Made by a program: the position numbers and the translations under genes
From: Coprobacter secundus
GTDB taxonomy: Bacteria > Bacteroidota > Bacteroidia > Bacteroidales > Coprobacteraceae
Direction: 5' to 3'
Assembly: GCA_000803105.1 (NCBI GenBank)
Contig: JTDA01000018.1
Coordinates: 1-64,000 of the forward strand
Length of the DNA: 64,000 nt
Notes under the pieces: model-generated
Seen by the model: the letters and a program-made list of their open reading frames with translations, nothing else
Database searches by the model: none
Told to the model about the DNA's origin: nothing
Shown: positions 42,206 through 52,042 of the stretch, in pieces
Numbering within the stretch: position 1 is the first letter of the stretch
Layout of the letters: each line of letters begins with the position of its first letter

Positions 42206-42754
42206 ATGAATAAATCGGAGTTACGGAAGAGAATAAGAGTATTGAAACATTCTGTTTCTTTAGAGCAAAAAAAAACAGAATCCAATAAAGTATTTTCTAT
42301 CATCGAATCTATTCCTCAATTTTGCCGGGCAACGAATGTTTTGTTATATCATTCGTTACCCGACGAGGTGATTACTCATGAATTCATTCAAAAATGGCAT
42401 TTGAAAAAAAACATTTTTCTTCCATATGTGGACAACGATTATTTGCAGGTCCGAAAGTATATTGCCGGAGAATTAAAAACCGGAAAATTCGGAATTGAAG
42501 AGCCTACGGGACCGGAAATTTACGATTTGTCAAATATTGATTTAGTGATAGTTCCAGGCATGGCTTTTGATATAAAAGGTAATCGCTTAGGAAGAGGAAA
42601 AGGCTATTATGATAAACTATTAAGAAAAATGAGATGTTATAAAATCGGAGTATGTTATAGCTTTCAGTTATTAGGAAATATTCCTGTTGAAGAACATGAT
42701 TTTCCAATGGATATGGTTATTTCTCCGATGAATATTATTATGTGTCATGACTAA
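42206..42754 (+). CDS. 5-formyltetrahydrofolate cyclo-ligase
   Basis: 182 residues. MNKSELRKRIRVLKHSVS at the N-terminus and the active motif GNRLGRGKGYYDKLLRKM with ATP- and folate-binding residues. It converts 5-formyl-THF to 5,10-methenyl-THF. Translationally close to the preceding protease gene (3 bases). Confidence 0.95.
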   Translation: MNKSELRKRIRVLKHSVSLEQKKTESNKVFSIIESIPQFCRATNVLLYHSLPDEVITHEFIQKWHLKKNIFLPYVDNDYLQVRKYIAGELKTGKFGIEEPTGPEIYDLSNIDLVIVPGMAFDIKGNRLGRGKGYYDKLLRKMRCYKIGVCYSFQLLGNIPVEEHDFPMDMVISPMNIIMCHD

Positions 42755-42766
42755 TTTTGAGCCTAT

Positions 42767-43471
42767 ATGTCTTTAGTATATGCAGAAATGCCGTTATCTG
42801 AAATTATCTTAAATGAACCGTTATTGATTCCGGTTATTAATCGTTTTGGAATTATTTTAGGAACAAAAGATAAAAGTGTACAGACTTTATGTCAAGAGAA
42901 TAATCTTGATACAGATTTTTTTCTGACTATACTTAATACATTTATCAATGATTCTTTTTTCCCAGAAAAACGATTGAAGTCTTTTTGTGTAACACAGATA
43001 GTGGATTATCTTTCGCAGACAAATCAATATTACAAACGATATCAAATACCCAATATAGAAAAACATTTTGGTCTACTAATAGAAAAAAGTCCATATAAAA
43101 ATAACAATTTGGAATTGATACGAGAGTTTTTTTTCGAATTAAAGCATGAATTATTAAGGCGCATTGAAGATGACCAGCACTCTTGGTTCCCTAAGATAAA
43201 ACGTTTATCGGCAAATGTACATTCTCAAATTCCAGATTTTTCTCTAACCAGTTTTTTAAAAGATGATCCAGATCCGATAGAAGAAAAGCTGAACGATTTA
43301 AAGAGTCTTTTTGTTTTACATTTGACTGGCAAATATGATCTGAATCTTTGCTATGGGGTTATATTTGCTATTTTTAGTTTAGAAAAAGATATAAAACAAA
43401 ATAATCGGATAAGAAACCGGATTTTGAAACCATTGTACCATTTATTACAATCAGCCCAGTTTTCTAATTAA
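42767..43471 (+). CDS. RIC/ScdA-like protein with degenerate hemerythrin domain
   Basis: 234 residues. Residues about 8-60 (MPLSEIILNEPLLIPVINRF...TLCQENNLD) match the ScdA N-terminal domain of RIC iron-sulfur repair proteins. The rest corresponds to the hemerythrin-like helical bundle, but the diiron ligands are mostly gone: the DYxxxxHH position reads DYLSQTNQYY and the H-M-x-K-E-E position reads RIEDDQHSWFP. It therefore may not bind iron as RIC does. It is paired with the LuxR-type regulator 16 bases downstream, an association that suggests a signalling role in stress. Confidence 0.7.
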   Translation: MSLVYAEMPLSEIILNEPLLIPVINRFGIILGTKDKSVQTLCQENNLDTDFFLTILNTFINDSFFPEKRLKSFCVTQIVDYLSQTNQYYKRYQIPNIEKHFGLLIEKSPYKNNNLELIREFFFELKHELLRRIEDDQHSWFPKIKRLSANVHSQIPDFSLTSFLKDDPDPIEEKLNDLKSLFVLHLTGKYDLNLCYGVIFAIFSLEKDIKQNNRIRNRILKPLYHLLQSAQFSN

Positions 43472-43486
43472 TACCAGTCTAATTGC

Positions 43487-44065
43487 ATGCTTAGAAATAA
43501 ACAAATAGTTATCATATCTGCATGTCCTCTTTATAATACGGGATTGAGACATGTGTTGAATGAGTATTTTTCGGCACAAAAGGTTGATGTATATAATGAC
43601 ATTGATTATTTTTTTAACTCATTTCCAGAGATATATGATTTCTATTTTGTTACCTCAGACTTTTTTCTATGCTATTATGATTTCTTTTTACCCAGAAAAA
43701 GTAAAGTAATATTGCTTGCCAAGGATATTTTTAAGGGACAATCCATATCAAACATTGAATTTAAAATTAATATCTTTGCTGACACAAATGAAATAATTGA
43801 GCAATTGCAGTCTTTTTTCGAGTCTGCATGTCTGCGATCATCGAATGATTATCATATAAATTTGACACCGCGGGAGATTGAAGTATTACAACTTATTGCT
43901 CAAGGATTTATTAATAAAGAGATTGCAGATAGATTGAATATCAGTTTCAACACTGTACTTACGCATAGAAAGAATATAACAGCTAAATTGGGAATAAAAA
44001 CAGTTTCAGGACTTAGTTTCTATGCTATGATGAATGGATATGTAAAGATAGATATGAATGAATAA
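43487..44065 (+). CDS. LuxR/NarL-type regulator with atypical receiver
   Basis: 192 residues. The C-terminal ~65 residues are a GerE helix-turn-helix: LTPREIEVLQLIAQGFINKE, then NTVLTHRKNITAKLGI. The N-terminal ~115 residues resemble a receiver fold (QIVIISACPLYNTGLRHVL) but without the usual acidic pair or an obvious phospho-acceptor Asp. Regulation by phosphorylation is thus doubtful. Linked to the RIC-like gene upstream; targets unknown. Confidence 0.8.
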   Translation: MLRNKQIVIISACPLYNTGLRHVLNEYFSAQKVDVYNDIDYFFNSFPEIYDFYFVTSDFFLCYYDFFLPRKSKVILLAKDIFKGQSISNIEFKINIFADTNEIIEQLQSFFESACLRSSNDYHINLTPREIEVLQLIAQGFINKEIADRLNISFNTVLTHRKNITAKLGIKTVSGLSFYAMMNGYVKIDMNE

Positions 44066-44086
44066 TTTAATCTAAAATATAACATT

Positions 44087-46897
44087 ATGCAAATAAGAAA
44101 AACTACATTAGTACTTGCTGTTGTCATATTGGGATTCACATCGGCGATAGCTCAACAATTGGCACCCCTGCCTATCGATCCGAATGTCCGGTATGGTAAA
44201 TTGGAGAATGGACTTACTTATTATGTAAGACATAATGAGCATCCTAAAAATCGTGCAGAATTTTATATAGCCCAAAAAGTAGGCTCTATATTGGAAGAGG
44301 AAAATCAACGAGGATTGGCTCATTTCCTTGAACATATGGCATTTAACGGGACGAAAAACTTTCCGGGTAAAAGCATGTTAAATTATCTTGAAACAATCGG
44401 TGTAAAATTCGGGACCAATGTAAACGCTTATACTGGATTTGATGAAACAGTGTACAACCTCTCGAATGTACCTGTAACAAGAGAAAGTATTGTTGATTCC
44501 TGTTTATTAATTTTACATGATTGGTCGTGTGCAATTGCTCTTGAAGACAAGGAAATAGATGAGGAACGTGGTGTAATTCGAGAGGAATGGCGTACGCGTA
44601 CCGATGCAAATATGAGAATGTGGGACATTCTTGTTCCTACAATGTTTGCTGGCAGTCAATATGCTAATCGCATGCCAATCGGTACAATGGATGTCGTGAT
44701 GAATTTTCCTTATCAGACATTAAGGGATTATTATCACAAATGGTATCGTCCCGACCAACAAGGTATCATTGTAGTCGGAGATATTGATGCAGAAAAAGTA
44801 GAAGCAAAAATAAAAGAACTGTTCGGAAAGATAAAAATGCCAGAAAATGCGGCAGAACGTATCTATTATACTGTTCCTGACAACAAAGAGCCGATTATTA
44901 CTGTCGGGAAAGACAAGGAGGCGACATCAACGTCTATTATGGTATTCTATAAACACGATCCTATGCCTAAGGAATTAAAGTCTACTGTGGCAGGAATCGC
45001 AGAAAGCTATCTTAAGGGTATATCATCGATGATGCTTAGTTCACGATTGAGTGAAATGGCAGAAAAACCCAACGCTCCATTTCTCGGTGCTTATGCCTAT
45101 GATGATAACTTTTTCGTATCTAAAACCAAAGAAGCCTTTACAGCTGTTGCATCTAGTAAAGAAGGAGGCTCAAGAGAAGCCCTTGAAGCTCTTTTAAGAG
45201 AAATAGAAAGGGTAAATAAGTTCGGATTTACTCTATCTGAATATGAAAGAGCAAAAGCAGACTTATTGAGTTATATCGAGCGTCTCTACAAGGAAAAAGA
45301 CAAAGAAAAAAACGGCAGTTATGTAAAAGAGTATGTAAGCCATTTCACCGACGGTGGAGCAATACCGGGAATAGAAATAGAATATTCTCTTTATAAACAG
45401 ATTGCAGAATCGATGACTTTGGATCAGGTAAATGATTATATAAAAAGCCTTATTGGAGAAGAAAATATCGTTATTACTATTACCGGTCCAGATAAAGAAG
45501 GCGTTTCCTATCCTACCAGTGAGGAGATTATTACTTTGCAAAAAAATATAAATAAAGAAAATCTTACCCCTTATGAGGATAAAGTTTCGAATGAACCCTT
45601 GCTATCTCAACTGCCTGTTCCTGGAAAAATTTCAAAAGAGTCTTTTGATAAAAAATTCGGTACAACCGTATGGTTTTTATCAAATGGCGCCAAGGTAGTA
45701 CTGAAACCAACTGATTTCAAAAATGACCAAATTGTCATGAGTGCTGTGAGCAAAGGAGGTAAAAGCTTGTACGATAATGATGAAATAATCGACCTTTCGG
45801 TATTTGATGCCGTTGTAGGCTTGAGTAAAACGGGGCAATTTACCAATATAGATTTGCAAAAAATTTTAGCTGGTAAACAGGTATCTACAAGTATCGGATT
45901 AGGTGAATATAGCGAGAGTATTGCAGGATCTTCTACTCCGAAAGATTTGGAAACAATGATGCAGCTCCTTTATCTGGACTTTACGAATCTGAATAAAGAT
46001 AATGATGCATTTTTATCTTGGCAACAACGTACCAAAGCTGCATTGAAGAATATGAATGCTAATCCTAAGGTTGCATTCAATGATTCTTTGAGTATCGCCA
46101 TTTGGAATAATAATCCTCGCATTAAGAATTTGAAAGAAGATGATATAGACAAAATTAATTATGATAGAGTATTGGCTATCTGGAAAGAACGTTTTAGCGA
46201 TGCATCAGACTTTACATTTACTTTTGTCGGTAACATCAATATAGATTCTATCCGTCCTTTAGTGGAGCAATATATTGCTTCTTTACCTTCAACATATAGT
46301 AAAGAATCTGCCGGAAAACCCAGACTAAAACTTCGTAAAGGTACCTATATAAATGATTTTGAGAGAGAAATGGAGACTCCAAAATCTACAGTTTATTGTC
46401 TCTATTCCGGAGACCATAAATATAAATATGAGGACTTTATCAAGCTCTATATATTTGACCAGATTATGGATATTGTATATACCAGTACTATCAGGGAAGA
46501 AGAAGGCGGGACATATGGAGTTGCAACACAATCCAGTATATCAAGAGAAAGAAATGATTGGATGTTTTTGTTTGGTTTTGATACCAATCCGGAAATGCAG
46601 GAAAAACTCCAACAGCGAGCAGTAGATGAACTTATGAAGGTTGTGAAGGAAGGTCCCTCCATTGAAAATTTGAATAAAGTAAAGGAATATATGTTGAAAA
46701 AGAATACAGAGGATATGCGTGAAAATACGTATTGGTTAGGAAAATTAAATACATATAACCTTTATGGTGTGGATGAAATGCACCCCACAACAGAAATTAT
46801 CAAGAAGCAAACACCGGAATCGATTAAAAAGTTAGTAAAAAAGATGTTTGATTCAAAAAATTACATACAAGTAAGTATGAAAGGTATTGCTAAATAA
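44087..46897 (+). CDS. M16-family zinc peptidase (two-unit)
   Basis: 936 residues with signal peptide (ending AIAQ). Inverted zinc motif HFLEH near residue 81 (GLAHFLEHMAFNGT) and the distant Glu in DEERGVIREEWRT. Four M16 domains: two in the first half (active) and two inactive ones in the second half, ending with DTNPEMQEKLQQRAVDEL. A periplasmic or outer-membrane-associated oligopeptidase of the pitrilysin type. Ends in a strong terminator. Confidence 0.93.
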   Translation: MQIRKTTLVLAVVILGFTSAIAQQLAPLPIDPNVRYGKLENGLTYYVRHNEHPKNRAEFYIAQKVGSILEEENQRGLAHFLEHMAFNGTKNFPGKSMLNYLETIGVKFGTNVNAYTGFDETVYNLSNVPVTRESIVDSCLLILHDWSCAIALEDKEIDEERGVIREEWRTRTDANMRMWDILVPTMFAGSQYANRMPIGTMDVVMNFPYQTLRDYYHKWYRPDQQGIIVVGDIDAEKVEAKIKELFGKIKMPENAAERIYYTVPDNKEPIITVGKDKEATSTSIMVFYKHDPMPKELKSTVAGIAESYLKGISSMMLSSRLSEMAEKPNAPFLGAYAYDDNFFVSKTKEAFTAVASSKEGGSREALEALLREIERVNKFGFTLSEYERAKADLLSYIERLYKEKDKEKNGSYVKEYVSHFTDGGAIPGIEIEYSLYKQIAESMTLDQVNDYIKSLIGEENIVITITGPDKEGVSYPTSEEIITLQKNINKENLTPYEDKVSNEPLLSQLPVPGKISKESFDKKFGTTVWFLSNGAKVVLKPTDFKNDQIVMSAVSKGGKSLYDNDEIIDLSVFDAVVGLSKTGQFTNIDLQKILAGKQVSTSIGLGEYSESIAGSSTPKDLETMMQLLYLDFTNLNKDNDAFLSWQQRTKAALKNMNANPKVAFNDSLSIAIWNNNPRIKNLKEDDIDKINYDRVLAIWKERFSDASDFTFTFVGNINIDSIRPLVEQYIASLPSTYSKESAGKPRLKLRKGTYINDFEREMETPKSTVYCLYSGDHKYKYEDFIKLYIFDQIMDIVYTSTIREEEGGTYGVATQSSISRERNDWMFLFGFDTNPEMQEKLQQRAVDELMKVVKEGPSIENLNKVKEYMLKKNTEDMRENTYWLGKLNTYNLYGVDEMHPTTEIIKKQTPESIKKLVKKMFDSKNYIQVSMKGIAK

Positions 46898-46920
46898 AAT
46901 TTTCACCAGATTTGAAACAA

Positions 46921-46952
46921 AAAAACGTTACCAATAGGTAGCGTTTTTTTTA
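46921..46952 (+). terminator. Terminator after the M16 peptidase
   Basis: AAAAACGTTACC-aata-GGTAGCGTTTTT with one mismatch and eight T. It lies 24 bases after the stop. Confidence 0.8.
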
Positions 46953-47097
46953 ACAGAATAGATCAAAAAACGAGAAAAAACTAAATAATATATTGGTACA
47001 ATTTTTGTAATTTTGTAACAGACTCTTATGAGAAAGAGATAAATTTAAATTAAAGAATAAAATATAAACATTAACCAGTTAGTAAAAACATTTGATT

Positions 47098-47616
47098 ATG
47101 ATTAGTAAAAAAATTGAAGAAGCATTGAATGCTCAGATTAATGCAGAATTTTGGTCTGCATATCTCTATCTTTCCATGTCTGCCAATTTTGCAGTAAAGG
47201 GAAATCCCGGATTTGCAAATTGGTTTAATATACAATTTAAAGAAGAACAAGACCATGCACAGATATTTATCAAATACCTTTTGTCAAGAGGAGGAAAAGT
47301 AGCATTGTCTCCTATCGAAGCTGTGAAAACAGAATGGGAAAGTCCGTTGGATGCATATAAAGATACTTTGGAACATGAAAAGAAAGTAACTTCTATGATT
47401 AATAATTTGTATGCATTAGCCAGCGCAGAGAATGATTATGCTACACAAAGTATGTTGAAATGGTTTATAGACGAACAGGTAGAAGAGGAAGAAACTGCTC
47501 AGGGCTTGATTGATAGTCTTACAATGATCAAAGATAATGGCTTTGGTATATATATGCTTGATAAAGAACTAAGTGCCCGTACTTATACTCAGGCAGCACC
47601 TCTTTCCGGGAAATAA
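47098..47616 (+). CDS. Ferritin
   Basis: 172 residues from the ATG at 47098 (a TTG two codons earlier is unlikely). Ferroxidase residues of the bacterial ferritin family: Glu in INAEFWSAYLYLS, EEQDHAQIF and DEQVEEEETAQGL. It stores iron as ferric mineral in the cytoplasm and protects against oxidative stress. Monocistronic, with a possible -7 box TAATTTTG at 47008-47015 and its own terminator. Confidence 0.95.
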   Translation: MISKKIEEALNAQINAEFWSAYLYLSMSANFAVKGNPGFANWFNIQFKEEQDHAQIFIKYLLSRGGKVALSPIEAVKTEWESPLDAYKDTLEHEKKVTSMINNLYALASAENDYATQSMLKWFIDEQVEEEETAQGLIDSLTMIKDNGFGIYMLDKELSARTYTQAAPLSGK

Positions 47617-47639
47617 AAAATATATATTTTCTCAATTAT

Positions 47640-47672
47640 AGAGAACCCTAATCAAGGGTTCTCTGTTTTTTT
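47640..47672 (+). terminator. Terminator after ferritin
   Basis: AGAGAACCC-taatcaa-GGGTTCTCT followed by G and seven T; classic rho-independent form. Confidence 0.9.
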
Positions 47673-47701
47673 ATACAATCTATGAATAATAAGGAATTTG
47701 G

Positions 47702-47733
47702 TTGGAGCTAATCATTTAAAATTTGTATTTTTG
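47702..47733 (+). promoter_or_regulatory. Promoter of the TRIC-GtrA-GT2-GT39 operon
   Basis: TTG at 47702-47704, 21 bases, TATTTTTG at 47726-47733; the ATG of the first gene is 18 bases further. Confidence 0.55.
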
Positions 47734-47751
47734 TAACTATTAAATACAAAT

Positions 47752-48393
47752 ATGGAGAGTACATTTGTTACCATCATAGAGATTATCGGGACTATGGCTT
47801 TTGCAATCAGTGGAATACGATTGGCCTCGGCAAAGAAGTTTGACTGGTTTGGTGCATATGTTGTAGGCTTGGTTACGGCAATAGGTGGTGGTACGTTGAG
47901 AGATGTACTATTGGATTTACCTGCTTTTTGGATGCAGAACAGTATTTATCTGACCGTCACTGCTCTATCTTTATTATTCGTTATCTTTTTTGGACAATAT
48001 TTAATCCGCCTCCAAAATACATTTTTTATTTTCGATACTATAGGTTTAGCTTTATTTGTTGTAGTAGGCATACAGAAAACATTAATGGTCGGTTATCCTT
48101 TCTGGGTAGCGATTGTTATGGGAACAATTACCGGAGCATTCGGAGGGATAATACGAGATATACTTATCAATGAGGAACCTCTTATTTTCAGAAAAGATAT
48201 TTATGCTATGGCTTGTGTTATAGGCGGTATCTTTTATTGGCTAAGTTATAAAATAGGACTAAATGATGTTATCACACAATCGATATCGGCAGCAATGGTA
48301 ATTATAACCCGGCTTGTTGCAGTCAAATATCATATGAGCTTGCCAGCATTGAAGGCTGAAGATGAATATAACCAACCAAAACAGAAAAAATAA
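47752..48393 (+). CDS. TRIC-type cation channel (UPF0126)
   Basis: 213 residues with seven hydrophobic helices. Two internal repeats carry the family signature: ISGIRLASAKKFDWFGAYVV with VTAIGGGTLRDVLL, and IMGTITGAFGGIIRDIL. The GGGTxRD and GGxxRD pore motifs identify TRIC homologues (formerly YicG/UPF0126), trimeric potassium-type channels. It leads an operon with sugar-transfer genes; whether this is functional or only positional is unclear. Confidence 0.9.
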   Translation: MESTFVTIIEIIGTMAFAISGIRLASAKKFDWFGAYVVGLVTAIGGGTLRDVLLDLPAFWMQNSIYLTVTALSLLFVIFFGQYLIRLQNTFFIFDTIGLALFVVVGIQKTLMVGYPFWVAIVMGTITGAFGGIIRDILINEEPLIFRKDIYAMACVIGGIFYWLSYKIGLNDVITQSISAAMVIITRLVAVKYHMSLPALKAEDEYNQPKQKK

Positions 48394-48397
48394 ATAC

Positions 48398-48820
48398 ATG
48401 AACCATCATATATTGAAAAGAATAGATAGACATACCGCCCTCCAATTCTTCAAATTTTTAATTGTTGGATGTATAAATACGGGGTTATCCCTTGCTGTCA
48501 TTTATATACTGCAAAATGGATTTGATGTAAAATATACTAAAGCAAATCTGATAGGTTATATTTTGGGTGTCATAAATAGTTTTTTTTGGAATAAATTATG
48601 GGTATTTCAAAAAAAAGATGGAAAATTTGTCCGTGAGGCTTTGTTATTTTTACTTATTTTCGGGATTTGTTACAGTCTTCAGTATATATGCTTGATTGTG
48701 TTCGTAGAGGAATTATACTTATCAGAAAACTGGTCTCAATTATTTTCAATGGGAATTTACACCATTGCCAATTATATACTGAATCGTTGTATAACATTTA
48801 AAATGCCTTCTCAAATATGA
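48398..48820 (+). CDS. GtrA-family membrane protein
   Basis: 140 residues from the ATG at 48398, five bases after the preceding stop. Four membrane helices in the GtrA pattern (LQFFKFLIVGCINTGLSLAV; GVINSFFWNKLWVFQ). GtrA proteins are proposed to flip or assist undecaprenyl-phosphate-linked sugars. Its stop overlaps the start of the GT2 gene by four bases (ATGA), so translation is coupled. Confidence 0.9.
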   Translation: MNHHILKRIDRHTALQFFKFLIVGCINTGLSLAVIYILQNGFDVKYTKANLIGYILGVINSFFWNKLWVFQKKDGKFVREALLFLLIFGICYSLQYICLIVFVEELYLSENWSQLFSMGIYTIANYILNRCITFKMPSQI

Positions 48821-49752
48821 AACTAAGTGTTATTATCCCTTGCTATAATGAAGAAGCTGTATTGGAGACCTCTTATAGGCGCTTTTCAAATGTACTTCAA
48901 TCTGCCGGATACGATTATGAAATGATTATGGTCAACGATGGTAGCAAAGACCAAACATTAAAGATATTATCAACTTTTGCACAAAAGGATAAGAATATTA
49001 AAGTAATATCATTTTCACGAAACTTCGGACATCAAAATGCTGTAACGGCCGGATTGCATAATTGTTCGGGAGATATAGCAGTCATTATTGATGCAGATCT
49101 CCAAGACCCCCCAGAAGTGATACCTGAAATGGTAGAAGTGTATAAAAAAGAGGGGTGCAATGTCGTATATGCAGTTCGCAACAAAAGAAAAGGAGAATCT
49201 TTTTTCAAGCTAATAACTGCGAAATTGTATTATCGTACATTAAACTATCTTTCGGACTACTCTTTTCCAGTAGATACTGGTGACTTCAGACTTGTTGACA
49301 GAAAGGTTTTAGAGACATTCAGACAATTTCCTGAAAAACATAAATATTTGAGAGGTTTGTTTAGTTGGATGGGATTTAAGCAAATACCTTTTTATTATAA
49401 TAGAGATGAAAGGGCTGCTGGAGAAACAAAATATTCGTTTCAAAAGATGATAAAACTGGCTTCAGTAGGTATCTTTGGTTTTTCAAAGAAACCCTTGAAA
49501 TTAGCTATTTCATTAGGAACTATATCGATATTGGTAGCTTTAGTGATGGTCATATGGATTATTTATTTGCAAATCTTTGCACAAGATAATGTTGTACAAG
49601 GATGGTCGTCTACAATTATAACAATATTATTTTTGGGAGGTATACAATTATTTACAATTGGTATATTGGGAGAATATATTGGAAATATATTTGACGAAAC
49701 AAAAAATCGCCCGGAATATATAATTCAGGAAAAAATTAATTTTGAAGAATAA
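48817..49752 (+). CDS. Glycosyltransferase family 2 (DPM/GtrB/ArnC-like)
   Basis: 311 residues. GT-A domain with LSVIIPCYNEEAVLE, VNDGSKDQT and the metal motif VIIDADLQDPPEVIPEM. Two C-terminal membrane helices (about 235-260 and 270-295) as in polyprenyl-phosphate sugar transferases. It should load a sugar on undecaprenyl phosphate on the cytoplasmic face, with GtrA and the GT39 enzyme downstream completing transfer. Confidence 0.92.
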   Translation: MKLSVIIPCYNEEAVLETSYRRFSNVLQSAGYDYEMIMVNDGSKDQTLKILSTFAQKDKNIKVISFSRNFGHQNAVTAGLHNCSGDIAVIIDADLQDPPEVIPEMVEVYKKEGCNVVYAVRNKRKGESFFKLITAKLYYRTLNYLSDYSFPVDTGDFRLVDRKVLETFRQFPEKHKYLRGLFSWMGFKQIPFYYNRDERAAGETKYSFQKMIKLASVGIFGFSKKPLKLAISLGTISILVALVMVIWIIYLQIFAQDNVVQGWSSTIITILFLGGIQLFTIGILGEYIGNIFDETKNRPEYIIQEKINFEE

Positions 49753-49770
49753 CGTCAAAAATCTATATCT

Positions 49771-51477
49771 ATGAGATTAAACTCAAAAGTTACCCTGTTA
49801 CTTTTACTATCGACTATCTGTATTCTGACTTTATTACCATTTTTAGGTCTTACAGATTTTCATACAAAAGGTGAACCCAGAGAAGCCATTGTAGCCGTAT
49901 CTATGTTACAGAGTGACAACTGGGTACTTCCCATAAATAATGGAGGAGATATTGCCTATAAGCCTCCTCTATTTCATTGGGCCATAGCCTTTTTGTCTTT
50001 ACCTTTCGGAGAAGTAAGCGAATATACTTCACGTTTGCCGTCTGCTCTTGCTGCAATCATCATTACAATTGCCACATTCCTTTTTTACGCACGCAGAAGA
50101 AACAACAACTTAGCTTTCCTCACAGCGCTCCTTTTTTTATCCTGTTTTGAGGTACATCGAGCAGCTATGGCATCTCGGGTAGATATGGTGTTGACACTAT
50201 TTATTGTGACATCTCTGTACCAGTTATATCGATGGACAGAAAGAGACATGAAGGGCTTTCCTTTTGTCGCTACACTCCTTATGGGTGCCGCCACGTTGAC
50301 TAAAGGGCCAGTCGGTATAATCTTGCCTTGTGCTGTAACCGCGATATATTTGCTTGTACGTGGAAAACGTTTTTTCACGGTATTATATCGATTCATTTTT
50401 ATTGGTATCGTATCATGTATACTACCTGCTATATGGTATTATCTCGCTTACAAGCAGGGAGGAGATAATTTTGTAAATCTGGTCATAGAAGAAAATTTTG
50501 GACGTTTCTTAGGGAAAATGTCATATGAGTCTCACGAAGGTACTGTTTTATATTATATATATACAACTATAGCCGGTTTTATCCCCTGGTCTATATTAGT
50601 ATTATTTTCATTATTTACGTTGAAATATGCTTTACCCAATGGGAAAATAACTGTATGGTGGCAAAAATTCAAGAACTATATTTCTCAAATGGATGACACC
50701 CGTCTTTTTACTCTGCTCTCTTTTGCTGTTATGTTTGTATTTTACTGTATTCCTAAGAGTAAACGTTCTGTATATTTATTACCCATCTATCCTTTCTTAT
50801 GTTTTTTTCTGGCAGAATATATGTTCTGGTTATTGAAAAACAGGCAGAAAGTTTGGAGGGTTTTCGGAATCTTTATGTCAGTTTTAACTTGTATTGTCTT
50901 GTTTGTATTCATAGCAGCTCAATCCAAGTGGATTACTCCTGAAATTTTACCAGCCAAACTATCCGAACAATTGGGGTATTATTTGACGGCATTAAACGGC
51001 CCATGGAATATTATGGGCATATTTTGTGTCCTTATATTGGTTATTGTATTGTACCAGACCTATAGAAGTAAGAGAGACCTGTCTTTAAACAATAGATATT
51101 TGTATACGGTCGTTGCTCTATTCTTCTGGTTACAAATTTTGCTGGATGCCATTATACTACCAGATATATTGAATGCAAAATCGATGAGGCCTTTCGCCGA
51201 GAAAGTAAAAAAAGAAGTTCCGGAAGGAAAGATTTATTCCTTTGTTTCGACTCCTATGCTCCGATTTTTTATCGTGAATTTCTATAATGATAACCGGATA
51301 GTTGAATTTGAAAAGGAAAAACCGGAATCGGGTTATTTGCTGGTAGGAAAAAGCGATTTTAACTATATCAATACAATTTATGGCAGTAATTTTATATTTA
51401 ATGAGGTAATGAAGACCAATCGTAAGGGAAATGATGTAAAGGATATTATATATCTATATAAATTTGAGAAAAGATAA
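49771..51477 (+). CDS. ArnT/PMT-like glycosyltransferase family 39
   Basis: 568 residues with about twelve membrane helices. The first periplasmic loop carries the catalytic Asp/Glu region (LTDFHTKGEPREAIVA) of GT39/GT83 enzymes, followed by a loop with YKPPLFHWAIA. A soluble C-terminal part follows. It would take a sugar from undecaprenyl phosphate and move it to lipid A or another envelope acceptor. Last gene of the operon; which sugar and acceptor are not predictable. Confidence 0.9.
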   Translation: MRLNSKVTLLLLLSTICILTLLPFLGLTDFHTKGEPREAIVAVSMLQSDNWVLPINNGGDIAYKPPLFHWAIAFLSLPFGEVSEYTSRLPSALAAIIITIATFLFYARRRNNNLAFLTALLFLSCFEVHRAAMASRVDMVLTLFIVTSLYQLYRWTERDMKGFPFVATLLMGAATLTKGPVGIILPCAVTAIYLLVRGKRFFTVLYRFIFIGIVSCILPAIWYYLAYKQGGDNFVNLVIEENFGRFLGKMSYESHEGTVLYYIYTTIAGFIPWSILVLFSLFTLKYALPNGKITVWWQKFKNYISQMDDTRLFTLLSFAVMFVFYCIPKSKRSVYLLPIYPFLCFFLAEYMFWLLKNRQKVWRVFGIFMSVLTCIVLFVFIAAQSKWITPEILPAKLSEQLGYYLTALNGPWNIMGIFCVLILVIVLYQTYRSKRDLSLNNRYLYTVVALFFWLQILLDAIILPDILNAKSMRPFAEKVKKEVPEGKIYSFVSTPMLRFFIVNFYNDNRIVEFEKEKPESGYLLVGKSDFNYINTIYGSNFIFNEVMKTNRKGNDVKDIIYLYKFEKR

Positions 51478-51504
51478 TAAACTCTTTCTTAAAGAAAAAA
51501 CAAA

Positions 51505-51535
51505 AAAATAGCTTTGTTTTAAACAAAGCTATTTT
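51505..51535. terminator. Convergent terminator
   Basis: AAAATAGCTTTGTTT and its exact complement around a single T, between the stops at 51477 and 51542; works for both directions. Confidence 0.8.
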
Positions 51536-51541
51536 CAATTT

Positions 51542-52042
51542 TTATTGACGAATAAGTTGTGTCAATTTTTCAGGGCTAAAGTTTTTGGCAATGATTACCC
51601 CCTTAGGGTTTATTAAATAGTTACCAAATCCTTTTTGAAGACGAAAATCCCTAAAAATCTGAGATTTTTCCCCATTTTTGTCGTAATAATGAGTACTTTC
51701 GCTCAAGCCATCAAGTCTTACAGACTCTCTATACACATTCTCATTCATATCAAATGAAACAGATACAAAACGAATGTCGTCACGAGCTTCTAACTTGTCT
51801 ATTGCCGATTGTATTTTTATATTTGATACTCTCGATTGGGCATCATATCCAGCCCAAAAATTCAATATGACAAATTTTCCTTTTTCAGCTTTCAAGTCAA
51901 AATGTCCATCAATCGTATCTCCTACTTGAAATATAGGAGCTTTCTGACCGACCTTTATTCCTACTTTAGGTTCATTGGTATTGGCAAATGAAAGCATTAA
52001 AAATAATAAAAGTACTGCACCTACGGACTTTAAATTCTTCAT
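51542..52042 (-). CDS. TlpA-like thioredoxin-fold protein without cysteines
   Basis: 166 residues with signal peptide (ending SFANT). Thioredoxin-fold landmarks are present: GQKAPIFQVGDTIDG, KGKFVILNFWAGYDAQSR and late cis-Pro-like NYLINPKGVII. At the place of the CxxC motif (FWAxWCxxC) the sequence reads FWAGYDAQS, and the mature protein has no cysteine. It cannot be a thiol oxidoreductase and may be a chaperone or binding protein. It has a good promoter 136 bases upstream. Confidence 0.85.
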   Translation of the reverse strand: MKNLKSVGAVLLLFLMLSFANTNEPKVGIKVGQKAPIFQVGDTIDGHFDLKAEKGKFVILNFWAGYDAQSRVSNIKIQSAIDKLEARDDIRFVSVSFDMNENVYRESVRLDGLSESTHYYDKNGEKSQIFRDFRLQKGFGNYLINPKGVIIAKNFSPEKLTQLIRQ

